Made by a program: the position numbers and the translations under genes
Shown: positions 20,464-33,400 of the stretch, one piece after another
How positions within the stretch are numbered: the first letter of the stretch is position 1
Layout of the letters: each line of letters begins with the position of its first letter
Notes under the pieces: generated by a model
The model's input: only the letters and a program-made list of their open reading frames with translations
Told to the model about the DNA's origin: nothing
Database searches by the model: none
NCBI GenBank assembly: GCA_033032175.1
Contig: CM065320.1
Location: 4,526,001-4,590,000 of the forward strand
Length of the DNA: 64,000 nt
Direction of reading: 5' to 3'
Origin: Saturnia japonica
Taxonomy: Eukaryota; Arthropoda; Insecta; Lepidoptera; Saturniidae

Positions 20464-22318
20464 TTAGAGAAGTCCTAGAGTTCTTTCAACAGCAGCATGA
20501 GGTTGACTGGACACTTCACACAATTCCCTTGTATTAAGGATATCTTCAAAGCCAATTTCAATATGTCGTCCAGTTAGAACTTCAAGCTGCAAATTCGAAC
20601 TCGGAAGGAATGGGAGACGTCCAACCTGAGAAAAATTATTATAATAGATATTACAGAAGAAATATTTTTTGCCTTTTGTATATGACACTACTGAACTCAG
20701 ATTATTACTTTATCTAATTTAAAATCTTGGATGTAAATCTTATATTTAACAGATAGAAAAAAGATTGAAGCAATGATTGCTGGTGGATGGTGTACAGACA
20801 TCATGTTGATCAATATGGAGTTCAAATCCCTATAATGAGCTGGAGCTTTCAGTGAAGGAAAACATTATGATAAAACAGGGCTTTTTCTAATGTCCGCCTG
20901 GCTACCTACCACCTTCAAGTTGAACATCTATAACAAAGCACCCAATTCCGGCAGCTGCACTCGAGAGCCAGTTCTCACACAAGGCTTCAAATGTTACCAC
21001 CTGGCCACATTGTCATAACATCAACTGGGATTATTAGCCAAATTGTAAACCTATGAAGAATAAAAACAGCTAATACTTATTTGAAATATGACACAAATTT
21101 TCCTGAGAGAATTCTGTATTTATTAGTGGACAAAGTTTCTCAAGTTTTTATTTGGAAGGATTCTCATCTATAATTTTTTAACGACTACCATTACATACTT
21201 TACTAGCAAACTTTCTTTCCATTGTGATCTTCATTGGTGCATGCAGTCCTTGGATGTTTCGAAGCATTGTTAAGTTCATTTTCTCTTCATTTTTATGATA
21301 CTGTAAATGAAATTTAGATTTTTACAATACAAATTATTATTTCCCTTATTCATACATGTTCACCCCATCGTTTGACTCAGAAAAATAAAAATCTTTCTCT
21401 TGCTTCATTACAGGTGTATCATTCATTTAGATATTTTACTGCATGTATGCCTTAAGTAAGCTAAGAAAAATGTAATTTTATTTTATTACATGTTGAAATT
21501 ATTAAAATTATGAGAGATAAACTTTATGTTACTTTAGAAGCATAGTTCTAAGCTTAAGAAAAACAGGTACCAAGTGACAAACAACTAAAATTTACTTTTT
21601 GCTTGATTATTTTGATCATTATTATAAATAATTAAAATAATATATTCTGTATGCAATAACAATTATCTTAAAAGTATGCACACATCTTGGTATACATATA
21701 TTATAGTATGAGTAGTGCTGGATATTATTTCACATTCTGACATTTGTGATCCAGTGGTTCAAACTTGAGTGAAGCTCTTTGAGATAGTGATAGTTTTAGT
21801 TTCAAATATATAGAAGTCGTTAAGCCATAGAAGTTTTTGCACCTGCTATTATGCTTTCACATGATTAATCAAGGTTAAGGTTAACAAATAAAATATGTCA
21901 CTGGAATATTTATCATATTTGGATATGCAGCTATATTATGTACTATATGTTGTGTAGCTAGTAAAAGTAAGCTACTTTTTAACTTTAAAAAAGGTTTAAT
22001 ATATAGTATCAGTATAAAAACTAGTACTACTACTTACATTACGTTCTGATAATTGCAATGGATGGGATACCCCGAGTTTGCTTTTGGTGAAGCTCAATCC
22101 AGTGACCATGGGATCTGGTACGCCGAAAGGACCCTCCTGTATTTTCATTCCATCGTTACCTTGTTCAGGCTTCACTTTTAAGGATGGTAGACCGAAACTC
22201 TGAAATGTAATATTTTTCATTATAATATCGAGTGAGTTGTTTCTAATTTTATAAATTAATAACGTAAGTTTTATACAACATAATATTTTTGGGTAGATCA
22301 GCAGCTGTAAACTTACCA
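20464..22318 (-). CDS. POMP: Proteasome maturation protein (POMP), 4 exons
   Basis: Minus-strand exons: the initiator ATG alone (22316-22318, followed at once by GTAAGT), then 22199-22038, 21300-21199 and 20625-20464. All junctions are phase 0 and give 142 aa (human POMP has 141). POMP is the chaperone that recruits beta subunits during 20S proteasome assembly and is then degraded. Family signatures: SHPLQLSERN; MNLTMLRNIQGLHAPMKI; VGRLPFLPSSNLQLEVL; IGFEDILN; C-terminal ERTLGLL. Donors and acceptors (AAT|GTAAGT, AAA|GTATGT, TTCAG|AGT, ACAG|TAT, CTCAG|GTT) are canonical. A frame that extends upstream of 22318 is intron and 5' UTR read-through, not protein. Confidence 0.95.
20780..21065. repeat. 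Dispersed repeat family E, copy 1 (POMP intron)
   Basis: Shares 'aggaaaacatt', 'ttttctaatgt', 'cctggct/cctagct' and 'accttcaa' in the same order with 48630-48805. Probably a diverged SINE or LINE fragment. Non-coding. Confidence 0.35.
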
Positions 22319-23529
22319 TTGTGTAATTTCTATAAAAAATATTTGAAATATAAAAGGAATGAATTGATGCAGCGATAAATCTAATAAACAATTGAAAAAC
22401 TCAGAAAATTGAAAAGCCTACTTTAATACAATTTTATACTATTTTTCCTATAGTACGGAGTCGAGAACTGTCAGATTAGTTTGATCTGTATATTTAGTTG
22501 TCAAAAGTTGTAAAATCATTTCACAGACAAAATATTAAATTAATTTATACAGATAATAATATTTTTGAATTAAACAGAGTTTACAGTAGTAAAAACATAA
22601 ATTTATAACCTACAAATGATGAGGGCGCTAGTATCGTTTATATGGTATCCCTATAAAACGTGAGTAAAACAGTTGTGCCGTCTTGTGTGCTATTACATTG
22701 TAAAAATCTTTGCAAAAACAAAAAAGGAAGACAGAGTATCGTTTCATTATTAACAAAGCACATTTTGATAGGATTTTCCGTGATATTTTGATATTGTAAA
22801 CAAAATTACAAAAATGTTGATAGGTTACAATTAAATATTTTCCTTGAAATTATAGTAAAATATTTTAACTAAATAGCGTTAAAAGATCATTTTATTTACA
22901 ACCTGACTACCACGAAACCAAAAGGAGGGTAATATTTTTACGTAATAGTTTATTTCTTTGATATCGATCTGCAAACATGGAAAAATATAGCGATATGGTT
23001 TCAAAGTAAAAATTATTTAGAACCCTAGCCAATTTAGTGTCTCAAGCAAAAATCTAAAATCCAAGATGGCTACAAAACTTTCAAACGCTTACGACATCGA
23101 TACCTTTAGTTATAGGTATGGCAAGTTAAAGCAAAAGACAAAAGAGAACCAAGAAATATTAATTGAAAAAATCAAGATAGCAGATAAATATGTTCAGTTG
23201 AAAATTGGTATATAAAGGACTTTACGGCCCTTCATTTCAAGTAAAAAAGCAGTTGTTTGATGATGGATGACGGATTAACGACTACACTTTTGTAATGGAT
23301 AAAACAGAAAAACTTATTTTAACTGCCCTGGCAACATTATTCATACGTTCGCACGTGTCGTTATCTGGTCGTCAAGGATAATAATAATATAAATAATATC
23401 CTTAAAACAAACACAACCTTAACTAATATCATAATGATAATAATATAATGATTGGTTTCCGCTGGCGCTACCACTAGATAACAGAAACAATAGAAACAAT
23501 AGCTCCTAGAATTCTGCAACTTCATAACT
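22319..23529. other. POMP upstream region and unassigned intergenic
   Basis: The POMP promoter and 5' UTR should lie in the first few hundred bases. I see no distinctive motif there and no gene between here and the repeat at 23530. Confidence 0.35.
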
Positions 23530-24140
23530 AAGTAAAATTCGAGCTAAACTAACATATACATATATACATGTCCCTGCCTCCTGGGAGGGGGAAGGAACAT
23601 GTGTATAGGTATGTATTTAGTGATCTGAAATACGTTCTACACTAACTAGAGTAAAAAAATAAATAAAAGGTTCTTTACAGAACCTATGTACTTATGTGGT
23701 GTGCACGTATGTATGAATATATTGTGTGTAATGATGTATGTGGGCAGCTAAGTGATTGCAAGTGCAGTGTCAACAGAATCGCGCGGGCGGCTGCCAGACT
23801 CAAGGGTTTCACACCGAGGAACGGACCTAGGCTTGAGTTGCTGCGAGAGAAGTTAACGGACGGCTGGCAACAGCCAAAAATAAATCAGTGTTGCGAAGTA
23901 CCCTCTAATGTACATTTAGAATAGAGTACTGACTACGAATCACGCACTAGACGACATGAACACTCTTACTGTCTAATCGAAAATGCCTAGGCGAGATTAT
24001 TTTTTTAAGTACTGACTTTACTGTTAGCCTTAGGGGTCCTAAAAAGAGCCTCTGACGGCTCGAGCCGCGAAAGAGAGGCAACATGCGCGCAAGGATGCCA
24101 AATTGGCCGGACCTCGGCTTGTGTAGGCAAGTAACTTTTT
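23530..24140. repeat. Repeat family C, copy 2 (modules in order Y-X)
   Basis: Module Y (23535-23860) aligns with 17030-17345: 'attcgagctaaactaacatata', the hairpin-like 'catgtccctgcctcctggga', and 'cttcacaccgaggaacggacctagg'. Module X (24005-24125: 'actgactttactgttagccttagggg', 'ttggccggacctcggctt') aligns with 16820-16985. The order is reversed relative to copy 1, as expected if each is a window on a longer tandem or circularly permuted unit. A 76-codon open frame at 23694 is not protein-like. Confidence 0.6.
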
Positions 24141-24428
24141 TCGCTACATCGATTTGAAGTTGATTTATTTTATTTATTATAGAGCAAAATACTACATAAA
24201 ACTTTTTTGTGCAAAAGAGCGAAATTTGAATTATATGAAAATATGTGACAGTTTGTACATTGAATGAAAACTACACTACGATCTAAAACTTAAATAGTAA
24301 AACAATGAATATCCTTATGAACTGTCACCTAAATATTTTTTTTATAATTTGTTTACTTTTCTTGTTAATTAATTAATTAATTTACCTTAATTTGTTTACC
24401 TTTCAATAAATAGGTATAAATAACTATC

Positions 24429-27400
24429 ATGGCGGGTCGTGGCGGAGGAGCGAAGAAAGAATTGGTTATGATTTATATTAACGGTGAAGTTTAATTAAAT
24501 ACTACCTGTACATTTTTATTTTCTAATTTTACGTTTCTTTTAGGACCCAGAGGAACAGATGAGAAAGAAATTTCACGCCAAATGTTTATTTCGCGCGCTT
24601 GGACGTTTGGTTATGGCAAACGCCCATTGGCTAATCGAAGATGTAGATCAATATGAAGGAGTTGAGAATGTTCAGCGCCGTGTGCAACAAGCTGTGCGCG
24701 GGAAAGCAAAAAAGAAACAGCTGTTGACTATTAGAGTTACATGCAATATTATTTATTTATTCTTTCCCTTAACACTGGATTAATACAAAATTAACTTAAT
24801 GTTAACTTTCCAGGACAAAGCATTATTGAACAAACCAGCCGATGAACGAACAGACCAAGAGAAAAAATATATCTATAGAATAATTGGTGGATTGAAATGT
24901 TTTAAACGATATCCTAATGTAAGAAACGTAACCGTTAACACACAATCACGTAAAATAGCATTAGGTAATGTTTTTCACTCATTGCTCAAAACTTAGAGAG
25001 AATTAGGTATATTGAATTATACTTTTACTCTATAAAGAAAATCTTCCAACTTTAGAAGTTACATGTTCTATGAATTTACCTGTTTAAACTTCATTTTGCA
25101 GCATGTGAAAAAGAAATTGGCGGCTGTAACTTATTTTAAGTATTACAGACCAGGACGCGTCATAGTTCGTCAGCACCACGAAGCCCACGCTTTGTATTTT
25201 ATAGTTACTGGTGACGTAATTGTGAGCCAGATGGTCTACGACGAACTTTTACAGCAGTACTTATCGGTTGACATTGGTGTTATGCATACAGGAGATATGT
25301 TTGGAGAAGTTTCCCTCCTACATAACATACCTAGAACCGCAACGGTTACCACTGTTGGTGAGATTAATAAAAAAATCTTATGATCTTAGTATTCCTAAAC
25401 CTATATATTTAACACATTCTTTGTAAATTCATATGACTTTTTAAGTAGTTCATAATCGTGATAAAATAATAACAACCACTGGCCTGGGGTCCGACCTTAC
25501 TACGGTATCTTAAAAAACATATATGTTTATATAAACTTGATTAGATAAACATTATCTAACTACAAAATTTCATCCAAATGGTTAGGAACCGTTTCCGAAA
25601 AAATCGACAAATATACCTTACATGTATATTTAAATTTTTAAATTATTTTCTTATTTAATCTGTATCGTGTATGTTTTGAATTTAACATATTGGGTAGAAA
25701 TAAATCTAGTTATTGAAGTACATACACATAATTTAGCTATTGTTTGTATTGGTTAATACAATATTTGTCAACTAAACTGTATCTTAGTAACTACATAAAT
25801 AATAGATTGTTTACTTGGTAACTAACAAACGCTTTTTATGATATTGCGTTGTTTCTTGCTAGGCCATTGTGAACTATTGGCGCTCATGAAGGAAGATTTC
25901 AAGAACGTTCTCCAGGCTTCGGTTCAGAAGCAGTGGGATGAAGTTCGAAGGGCAATGTCAGCTTTTACATACTTTGATGCTCTCGATGAGGTAAATTTGT
26001 TAATTATACAGGAGCTTTCATTAAGGGCTTCCTATCTTTAAATTAAATAAATAAAACAAAGTGTGTGTAAGATATCATCAAAAAAAAGATTACCTTGCAA
26101 AGACCTGTCGATACCATTATGTATGGAATATAACACTGCAATTGTCCGCCGCGGCTTCGTTGGGTGACGCGCATCTGAAATGTTCAATTGTCCTTGACTC
26201 TGGCGGACGCATAAATCAGGATAAATTTGACCGATGGCATGGGTTATGTAGGCTGCTAACCCCACAAGAAAAAGTGTAACGGGGTCAAATCGCACGATCT
26301 CGGTAGCCAGTTCATATCACCTCCACGTGGGATGACCATTCCCCTAAAATCGCTCGTGCAGAATGTCCAATGTGGTATGAGCTGTGTGGCACGTAGCGCT
26401 GTCCTGTTGAAATCACATGTCGTTGGTGACAAAGTAATATGGCCCGATGACGCCGCCAGCCCAAAATCCACATCAAACAGTGACTTTTTCGGGATGCATT
26501 GGACGCTCTTGGATATCATGTGGATTGATATCATCTCAAATTTGACCATTTTGTTTGTTAACGTACCTATTTATCCAGAAATAGGCCTCATTGCTGAAGA
26601 TGATATTTTGATGAAAATTAGGGTCAGTTTCCTCCTGCTCCACGGTCCATTCAGCCCACACACGTCGTTGTCTATGATCATTTACCCTCAGCTCCTGGTT
26701 CTGTTGAATATTGTATAGGGTGTGAATATAGATAGTATAATGAAACTTATTATAATTATGTTGCAGGTAGCGCGACGCGAAGGCTGTATAGTTGCCAAAA
26801 TGAAATCCTACGAACCAGATGAGACATTACTCGGAGATGGCGTAGGTGTCGCCAATTTCGTATACTTCATACTCTCGGGCCAGTGTCAGATGATCGAATC
26901 TATTAAAGTGATTGTTACAACACGTCTTGGACGCACTTTCTACACGTTATATGATCCATTTGTACGTTAAGTTTCAATCTCTATAATAGGTATATTATTT
27001 CTGATGTTTTCTGGTTGGTAAAATCATATGTTCCTTAATTCTTCACCAAATTAATGATTCAAACATCATTTTAAAGCTTATGTTGTTTTTGTCAAGATGA
27101 ATAGAAATAAATCTCGATATTCTTTCAAAACTGTCGACTTTTGTAGCGTGGGCAATAAGTTTTGTGCCCACCCTGTCTCTCCCCCGTTATCTACGCCCGT
27201 GTATGTTCAACGTTATTATCGTAATTAAATTGATTAAATAAACTTTTTATAAACAGACAAGTAGCATTCCTAATGAAAATACATATATTCAGCTAATATG
27301 TAGGGGAGGGTGCCATCTCTCTCCAACGGGGTGCCAATGTCTCTACAAAATATTTCAATCTACACGTAAACTCATTTTAACACATGTTTAAATTGATTAA

Positions 27401-30400
27401 ATACTTGCATTTAGCTTGGTCACTATACGAGGTAGAGTAGGTAATAAATAAATATACACGGCTAATCCATAAACGTCTAAATCTGAAATGAAGTTTTTTC
27501 ATATAACAACATGCAAAAATACCGTATCTTCGTAAAATGAAAAAACGGAACCTAAGTATATAGGATTTTGTTGTTCGTGTGACTGTGTTAAGGTTCTTTT
27601 TCTGGAAAACGGCTTGTGGTATAAAGGTGTAGTTAATGTTGAATAGTTCCATGAACTTATAGTAATATTAAAAAAAATGCTTGTACATTATGTTGTTTGT
27701 ATATGTACATGTAAACTACATGTTTGTAGTTTAACGCAATCTATAGGGTTCCGAGCCGGGAGCCATACATTCCGAAAAACACAGAACACAGTATAAAAAA
27801 ACTCGGCCTTGCACAACCCTCCCACTTTACTACGCCCATGGAAATAATACGGTTACATTTGTAGTTAATTTCTTACTGTGTTCTGTGTTATTTAAACGTT
27901 ACAAAATAAAACTTTGTCACCTTCATGGAACAGAGAATAATATACAAACAATAAATATCTAGCCTTTCCAATTATAGTCAATTAAACAATAATTCGACTA
28001 CATGCGCCATTTATTTCGATCTTTTTTCCTAAAACTTATCCAAGCGCACAAAAAAAAAAACAAAATAAGAATTATGCATATCTATTCTTCGCAACTTGAG
28101 TTATGATTTTGAGTTCTTAAAAAATTCTAACAGAAAAAATTAATTTCAGTTTTTAAAATTTCCATACAGGCTAACTTTATTTTATAAATAGCATTGACAA
28201 AAAAATAGTCAAATCGGTCCAGGGTTTCTCAAGTGATGATCTCACCAACGAACAGCATTTTATTTATACGGATATAAAGATAAAATTGCACTTTTTCATC
28301 ATCATCTAAGGTCCTACAGCCGCAGGGAAACCGTAGCCTGGTTAGTTTGCTCCTCCAGACTGATCTATTTCTGATTTTTTATTACTATCATATATCACTT
28401 TCTACCTAAGTAATTTAAAAAAAGGTACATTTATAATATACATAAAAAAAATTGACTACAGAATCACCACCACCACACCACCTTTAAGCACCTAAAGCAG
28501 CACTTCTTAGGCTTTTAATGGTTTTATCAAAAATCCCGAAAATCCTAAGTCCTTTTGTATAAAAAAATTAAAATAATAATTATTTTTAGCTTAGATGGCT
28601 TATTTGTAATTTAACTGCTTCTTTGCGTTTATCTGTTGTACCAGAAACTTGGTTACCATTAGACTTACTTTCCTATTTAAATAATCATTCTTATATCGTA
28701 GGACGGTTTATAGTAAATGACTTTTATGTAATTTTTGCTGTCATTCAACGACCCACCTTATATTTAAATTTAAATCTTTATTACACATAGTCTTCGGACT
28801 AAGTAAGGTCTTATTGCTAAAAAGTATTCTCTACCAGTCTTTTAAAGGAGCAAGAGAAAGGTACATGCAAGGTGTGCATAAGGGTTATAAAAAAAACTAG
28901 CCGATACTCAACTGCTCCAAGTAGAACCTAGGTAGCGAATGCTTGAAGGAATCCCGAAAGTTGGCTAGTTGGATGTTGATAGAAAGCGAATTCCACAGCC
29001 GTGCTGTTGTTACGGCGAAAATTGGTATGATGACTTGATATAGGTACTGAGAATTAAAGAATCAGAAGATCTATCTATTGTGTGTATCCGCAAGAGAATG
29101 AATTTTTTAAAATATTTATGTTAATGAGTATAGAGGATTTACTGAGTAAATATTTATGTTCTTTTCTCGGTATTTTCAAAGTCGGAAACTGTTAATAAAT
29201 TCACAGACCATTATTAATTAGCTATTAAATATTAAAATTGTTACATCATCTTCACACTTTTTTAGTAACAATATTATTGATTAAATATAGTGATTAAATT
29301 AGTATGAACATAGAGTCATCTTTCACAACTGCATGTGAACTTACTTATAGGTACCTAAAGAAGAAAGTGAACAAGATTTTGATACAAAATATTTTGGTGC
29401 TTATAAAAATTTAAAAGAAAGAGGTTCAACGTCTGAAGATACGCAATTATCACAAACGAAAAACATTTCAAGAGGGGTTATTCCATCCAAAGGCTTTGAA
29501 AGTATACTTAAAACGCAAAGTTCATTGAAACAAACAAGAACGTCGGAAAACCTGCGTGAAAGCCTGCTGATAGCAGAGAACAAGGGAACCCAAAGGCCTA
29601 GTACAGGTAGCGGCGGGAGTCGGTCAACGGCTGAACATTCCGTGTCTTTGAAATCAGAGGTTCTATTACATCCATCTCAACAAACCAGAGATTCAGTAAG
29701 GTAAAAATATTTATTTTCTATTAACTGGCCTCGCCACTATTGACATATGACGAAATTGAAAATACAGTGTTGTGGCACTAAAATACAGTATTTCTTTATA
29801 CATATATTTATTCTTGTTTTTCTGTATTGAGCACTAAAAATAATCATAATTTTTTTTTTAAATTACAGCATTTTAATATCACTTCAGTTCATACAAAATT
29901 CACGCATTAACAATATCAAAATTATACTAACTCGGGCACACTAAAGTATTTTTCGGATAATATTTACTTATGCAATATAACCCAAAGAACTATAATCGAG
30001 TAATATTCTTCTCTGAAAGAAAGTAAAGAAAGCTTTCTTCATTTTACAATACATGATACGATATTACAGTAGATGTACTGTAAATACAGTATATCTGGTA
30101 ACAACTGGCCTTGTAGACGTTGTTCTGTCTGCCCTTTCCAGTAATCAATAATTAGACCACAGCGCCACCTATCGCGTTAAAGGATAGCATAAAAAGCTTA
30201 TCGGTGAAAAAAAAACGTAGATCTACTAAATTTCATAAATTTAAGTTTTCGAGTTTATCAATCTCATACATATTCGTATTAAACCAACATTCATTTTTAT
30301 TTATCAAGATTTGAATCATGCTATATCTAATTTAAAAAAAAAAAAAAAAAAAAATTTATTACACAAAACCTTTAATGGAGCTTTTTATGTCATTGTTTTC

Positions 30401-33400
30401 CCGTTATTTCTTTCCGACACTGACCTAAGCCCACTTCTTTATCTATTTTTATTTTAGTAAAGTTTCAATAAAAAAACAAATAAAATAAAATTACAAGAAA
30501 ATTTCTTTCCGAAAAGTTATTCAACAAAATGTCAAGAACATTTTTAAAAATAATCTTAAATATGTATATATAACTATTTATTTCTACTTGTTTTACGTAA
30601 AGACTTCTTTATATTCTACTTTCAAAGGTTGAGCGTACTCCCTGAAGGAATCGCCAAAACTCCACATATCCGAACCTCAAAACCTATTTCATGCAGGTAT
30701 GACGTTTTATGGATTATACTATTTATTTTATATATTTATTGAAGAAGTTTGCACTTTAGAAGCTAAATATAAATACGAGAATAGGTACCTTAAACGTAAT
30801 ACAAATGTATACACACATAAAAAAAATTTGTAATTAAAAAAAACAGTCTCAAGCTATACACATAAGTACTAAAATTATCTTTGCCGGTGAGTCAATTTTC
30901 ATGTATGACATAATGCGAACTTGTGAAATCAGTAGGTAGGTAGGTACTAGATACCCTTGGAACATATTTGTGGGATATTGTTAAATGTAAGTGTGTGTAA
31001 TGCGAATGGTTATTTGACCTTTAGCACGATATGGTATGGAATCGCATAACAAAGTAAAAAGCGCTGAAAGTAAATTGAAGATAGAGTTGTATAATGTCAA
31101 CATAACAATGTAAAACCAACGGAGACCACCGAGAGATGAACAATTAATCGGTAGTCGTCGCTATCATGCCGGCCTGCAAACCTTTCAACAGCTGGATAGA
31201 CACTGCCCAATAAACGCATTTATGTCAAAGTGATATCTGAATGACATTGAACAATATCATGCGTTATGTAAAAAAATACGCAGTAATGAGTTAGAAATGA
31301 CTCACCAAATTTTCTTAACAAGACTGATATATCTGTGACGTACATATGATATATGTTAAATATATTAATGGTGTGTGAAATGACAACCCTGACATTATTT
31401 TGATAATAATATTGGTTGTAATGGGTTAATAACGTGAATATTATTATATTTTATATTAAATTTAAATTTTCAAGTTACTTCTGCTGTTGTGCCTTGTATC
31501 AATATAAAAATTAAACATGAAAAAACTTGACTTTATTGATCTATCAACCGTGCGTAAAGATCTGAATTCCCAGTTATACAAGGTGTCCAGAAAGGGTATC
31601 GGGTATTTGTTTTCGCACCATATTCGAAACGGGGCGTCTAAAGGATGCGGGGAGGGGTTCGTGGCGTCCGCCATTTTATGGAGTTTTAGTCACGATGGAA
31701 CAGTACTCGGGGACGCATCGCGCATTTTGCGTACGAGCGTATTATCGTAATGGTGATTCAATAGTGACTGCTCAACGTCTCTATCGTGCGGAATATCGTA
31801 CACGCCACGCGCCAAGTGACGATAGCATTAGGAAATGGATCAGGATGTTCGAGAATACAGGTGCGACAGTTAAAATTCAAAACTCTGGTCGTCCTCGTTC
31901 AGTTCGCGATGAAGAAACAATTGAAGAAGTTGAGGCGTCGGTTCGTCAAAATCCGTCTTTATCCATCCGAAAGCGAAGCCAAGCGTTGAACATCAAAAAA
32001 TCGTCTTTAAATTCGATTTTAAAGAAAGACACATCTAAAAGCCTATAAAATTCAATTGGTTCAAGAATTGAAGGATACGGACTATGCTAATCGACTGAAT
32101 TTTGCGAACGAAATGCTGCAGCGATTTAACAACTTTAACAACATACTGTTCAGTGACGAAGCAAATTTTCACCTGAATGGTCATGTTAATAAGCAGAATT
32201 GTCGGTACTGGGCAGTGGAGAATCCGAGACGAAAGCATGAACGACCCCTGCATAGCCCAAAGGTCGTTGTTTGGGCCGCTATGTCTGCTAAAGGCATAAT
32301 TGGTCCTTATTTTCATGAAGATCAACGAGGCCGAACAATTAATGTGAATAGTGATCGTTATTGCGATATGTTGCGAAATTTTTTGGTCCCAGAGTTGCAG
32401 GAGTTTGCAGGTTTCAACTCAAGAACGTGGTTCCAGCAAGATGGGGCCACTTGCTATACCTCAAATGACTCAATGGAAGTTGTTAACGAATTATTCCCTA
32501 ATAAAGTCATTTCGCGAAGGGGTAACATCAACTGGCCTCCCAGAAGCCCCGACCTTAGCCCGCTTGACTATTTTGCATGGGGATACCTTAAAAGTAAGGT
32601 TTATCAAAACAATCCGACGAATCTAACCCAGTTAAAGCAAAACATCAGGTCAGAAATGGCAGCAATATCGATAGCTATGTGTCAACGTGTTATCGCCAAT
32701 CTTCGTTTCCATTTAGAAGAGTGCCAGCAACGTAACGGTCATCATTTGGATAACATCATCTTTTCCAAATAATTCTCCAATTCATATGCTAATAATAAAC
32801 AATAAACTTTTTTATTGCATACAAATAATTTTTGTTTCATTGAACTTACAAATACCCGATACCCTTTCTGGACACCTTGTATAACAATAAGATTCAATGT
32901 TATATCAGACATATGTAATTAACTTCTTTTTTATATAAAATTGTGATTTTATTACTATGTCTTCGGTACGTAACTTCGGTGACTTGTCAATAACATGTCA
33001 GTTATGCGATTGGACGGAAAATATGAACTATGATTACGTAACAATATGATATTCATATTGCAGCAGATGAACGTAAGATAAGAGTAATGACATGAAATAA
33101 CATTAATATCATATTTTTACATCAGTATGATGGGACATTAAAATCACAGAGTATGATATAAGTTAAATATCATTAGTCATATCAGTTTTATGTCATGTGT
33201 ATATCAAAATACAGTGACCCCTGTATGCCTTGTGTGTGATGGCCAAGGTTAGGTAACGTGTTCCCTGGGTGGTTGATCCCGATACGCCACAAACCAAAAG
33301 AAAGTCACTGGAACACGTGTATCATCATGTGTATGGTGGTTGCAACTCTCAAACCTTTCGAGTACGGATGCCAACCACCCCGCTTGAATACTGGATATTT

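Noticed and set aside
21996..22391. 131-codon intact minus-strand frame as a POMP form
   Set aside because: It reads through the 22200-22315 intron; the spliced model gives the canonical 142-aa POMP with consensus splice sites.
24429..24464. Histone-like N-terminus (AGRGGGAKK)
   Set aside because: Only a chance Gly/Lys-rich start; the following exons are clearly cNMP-binding protein.
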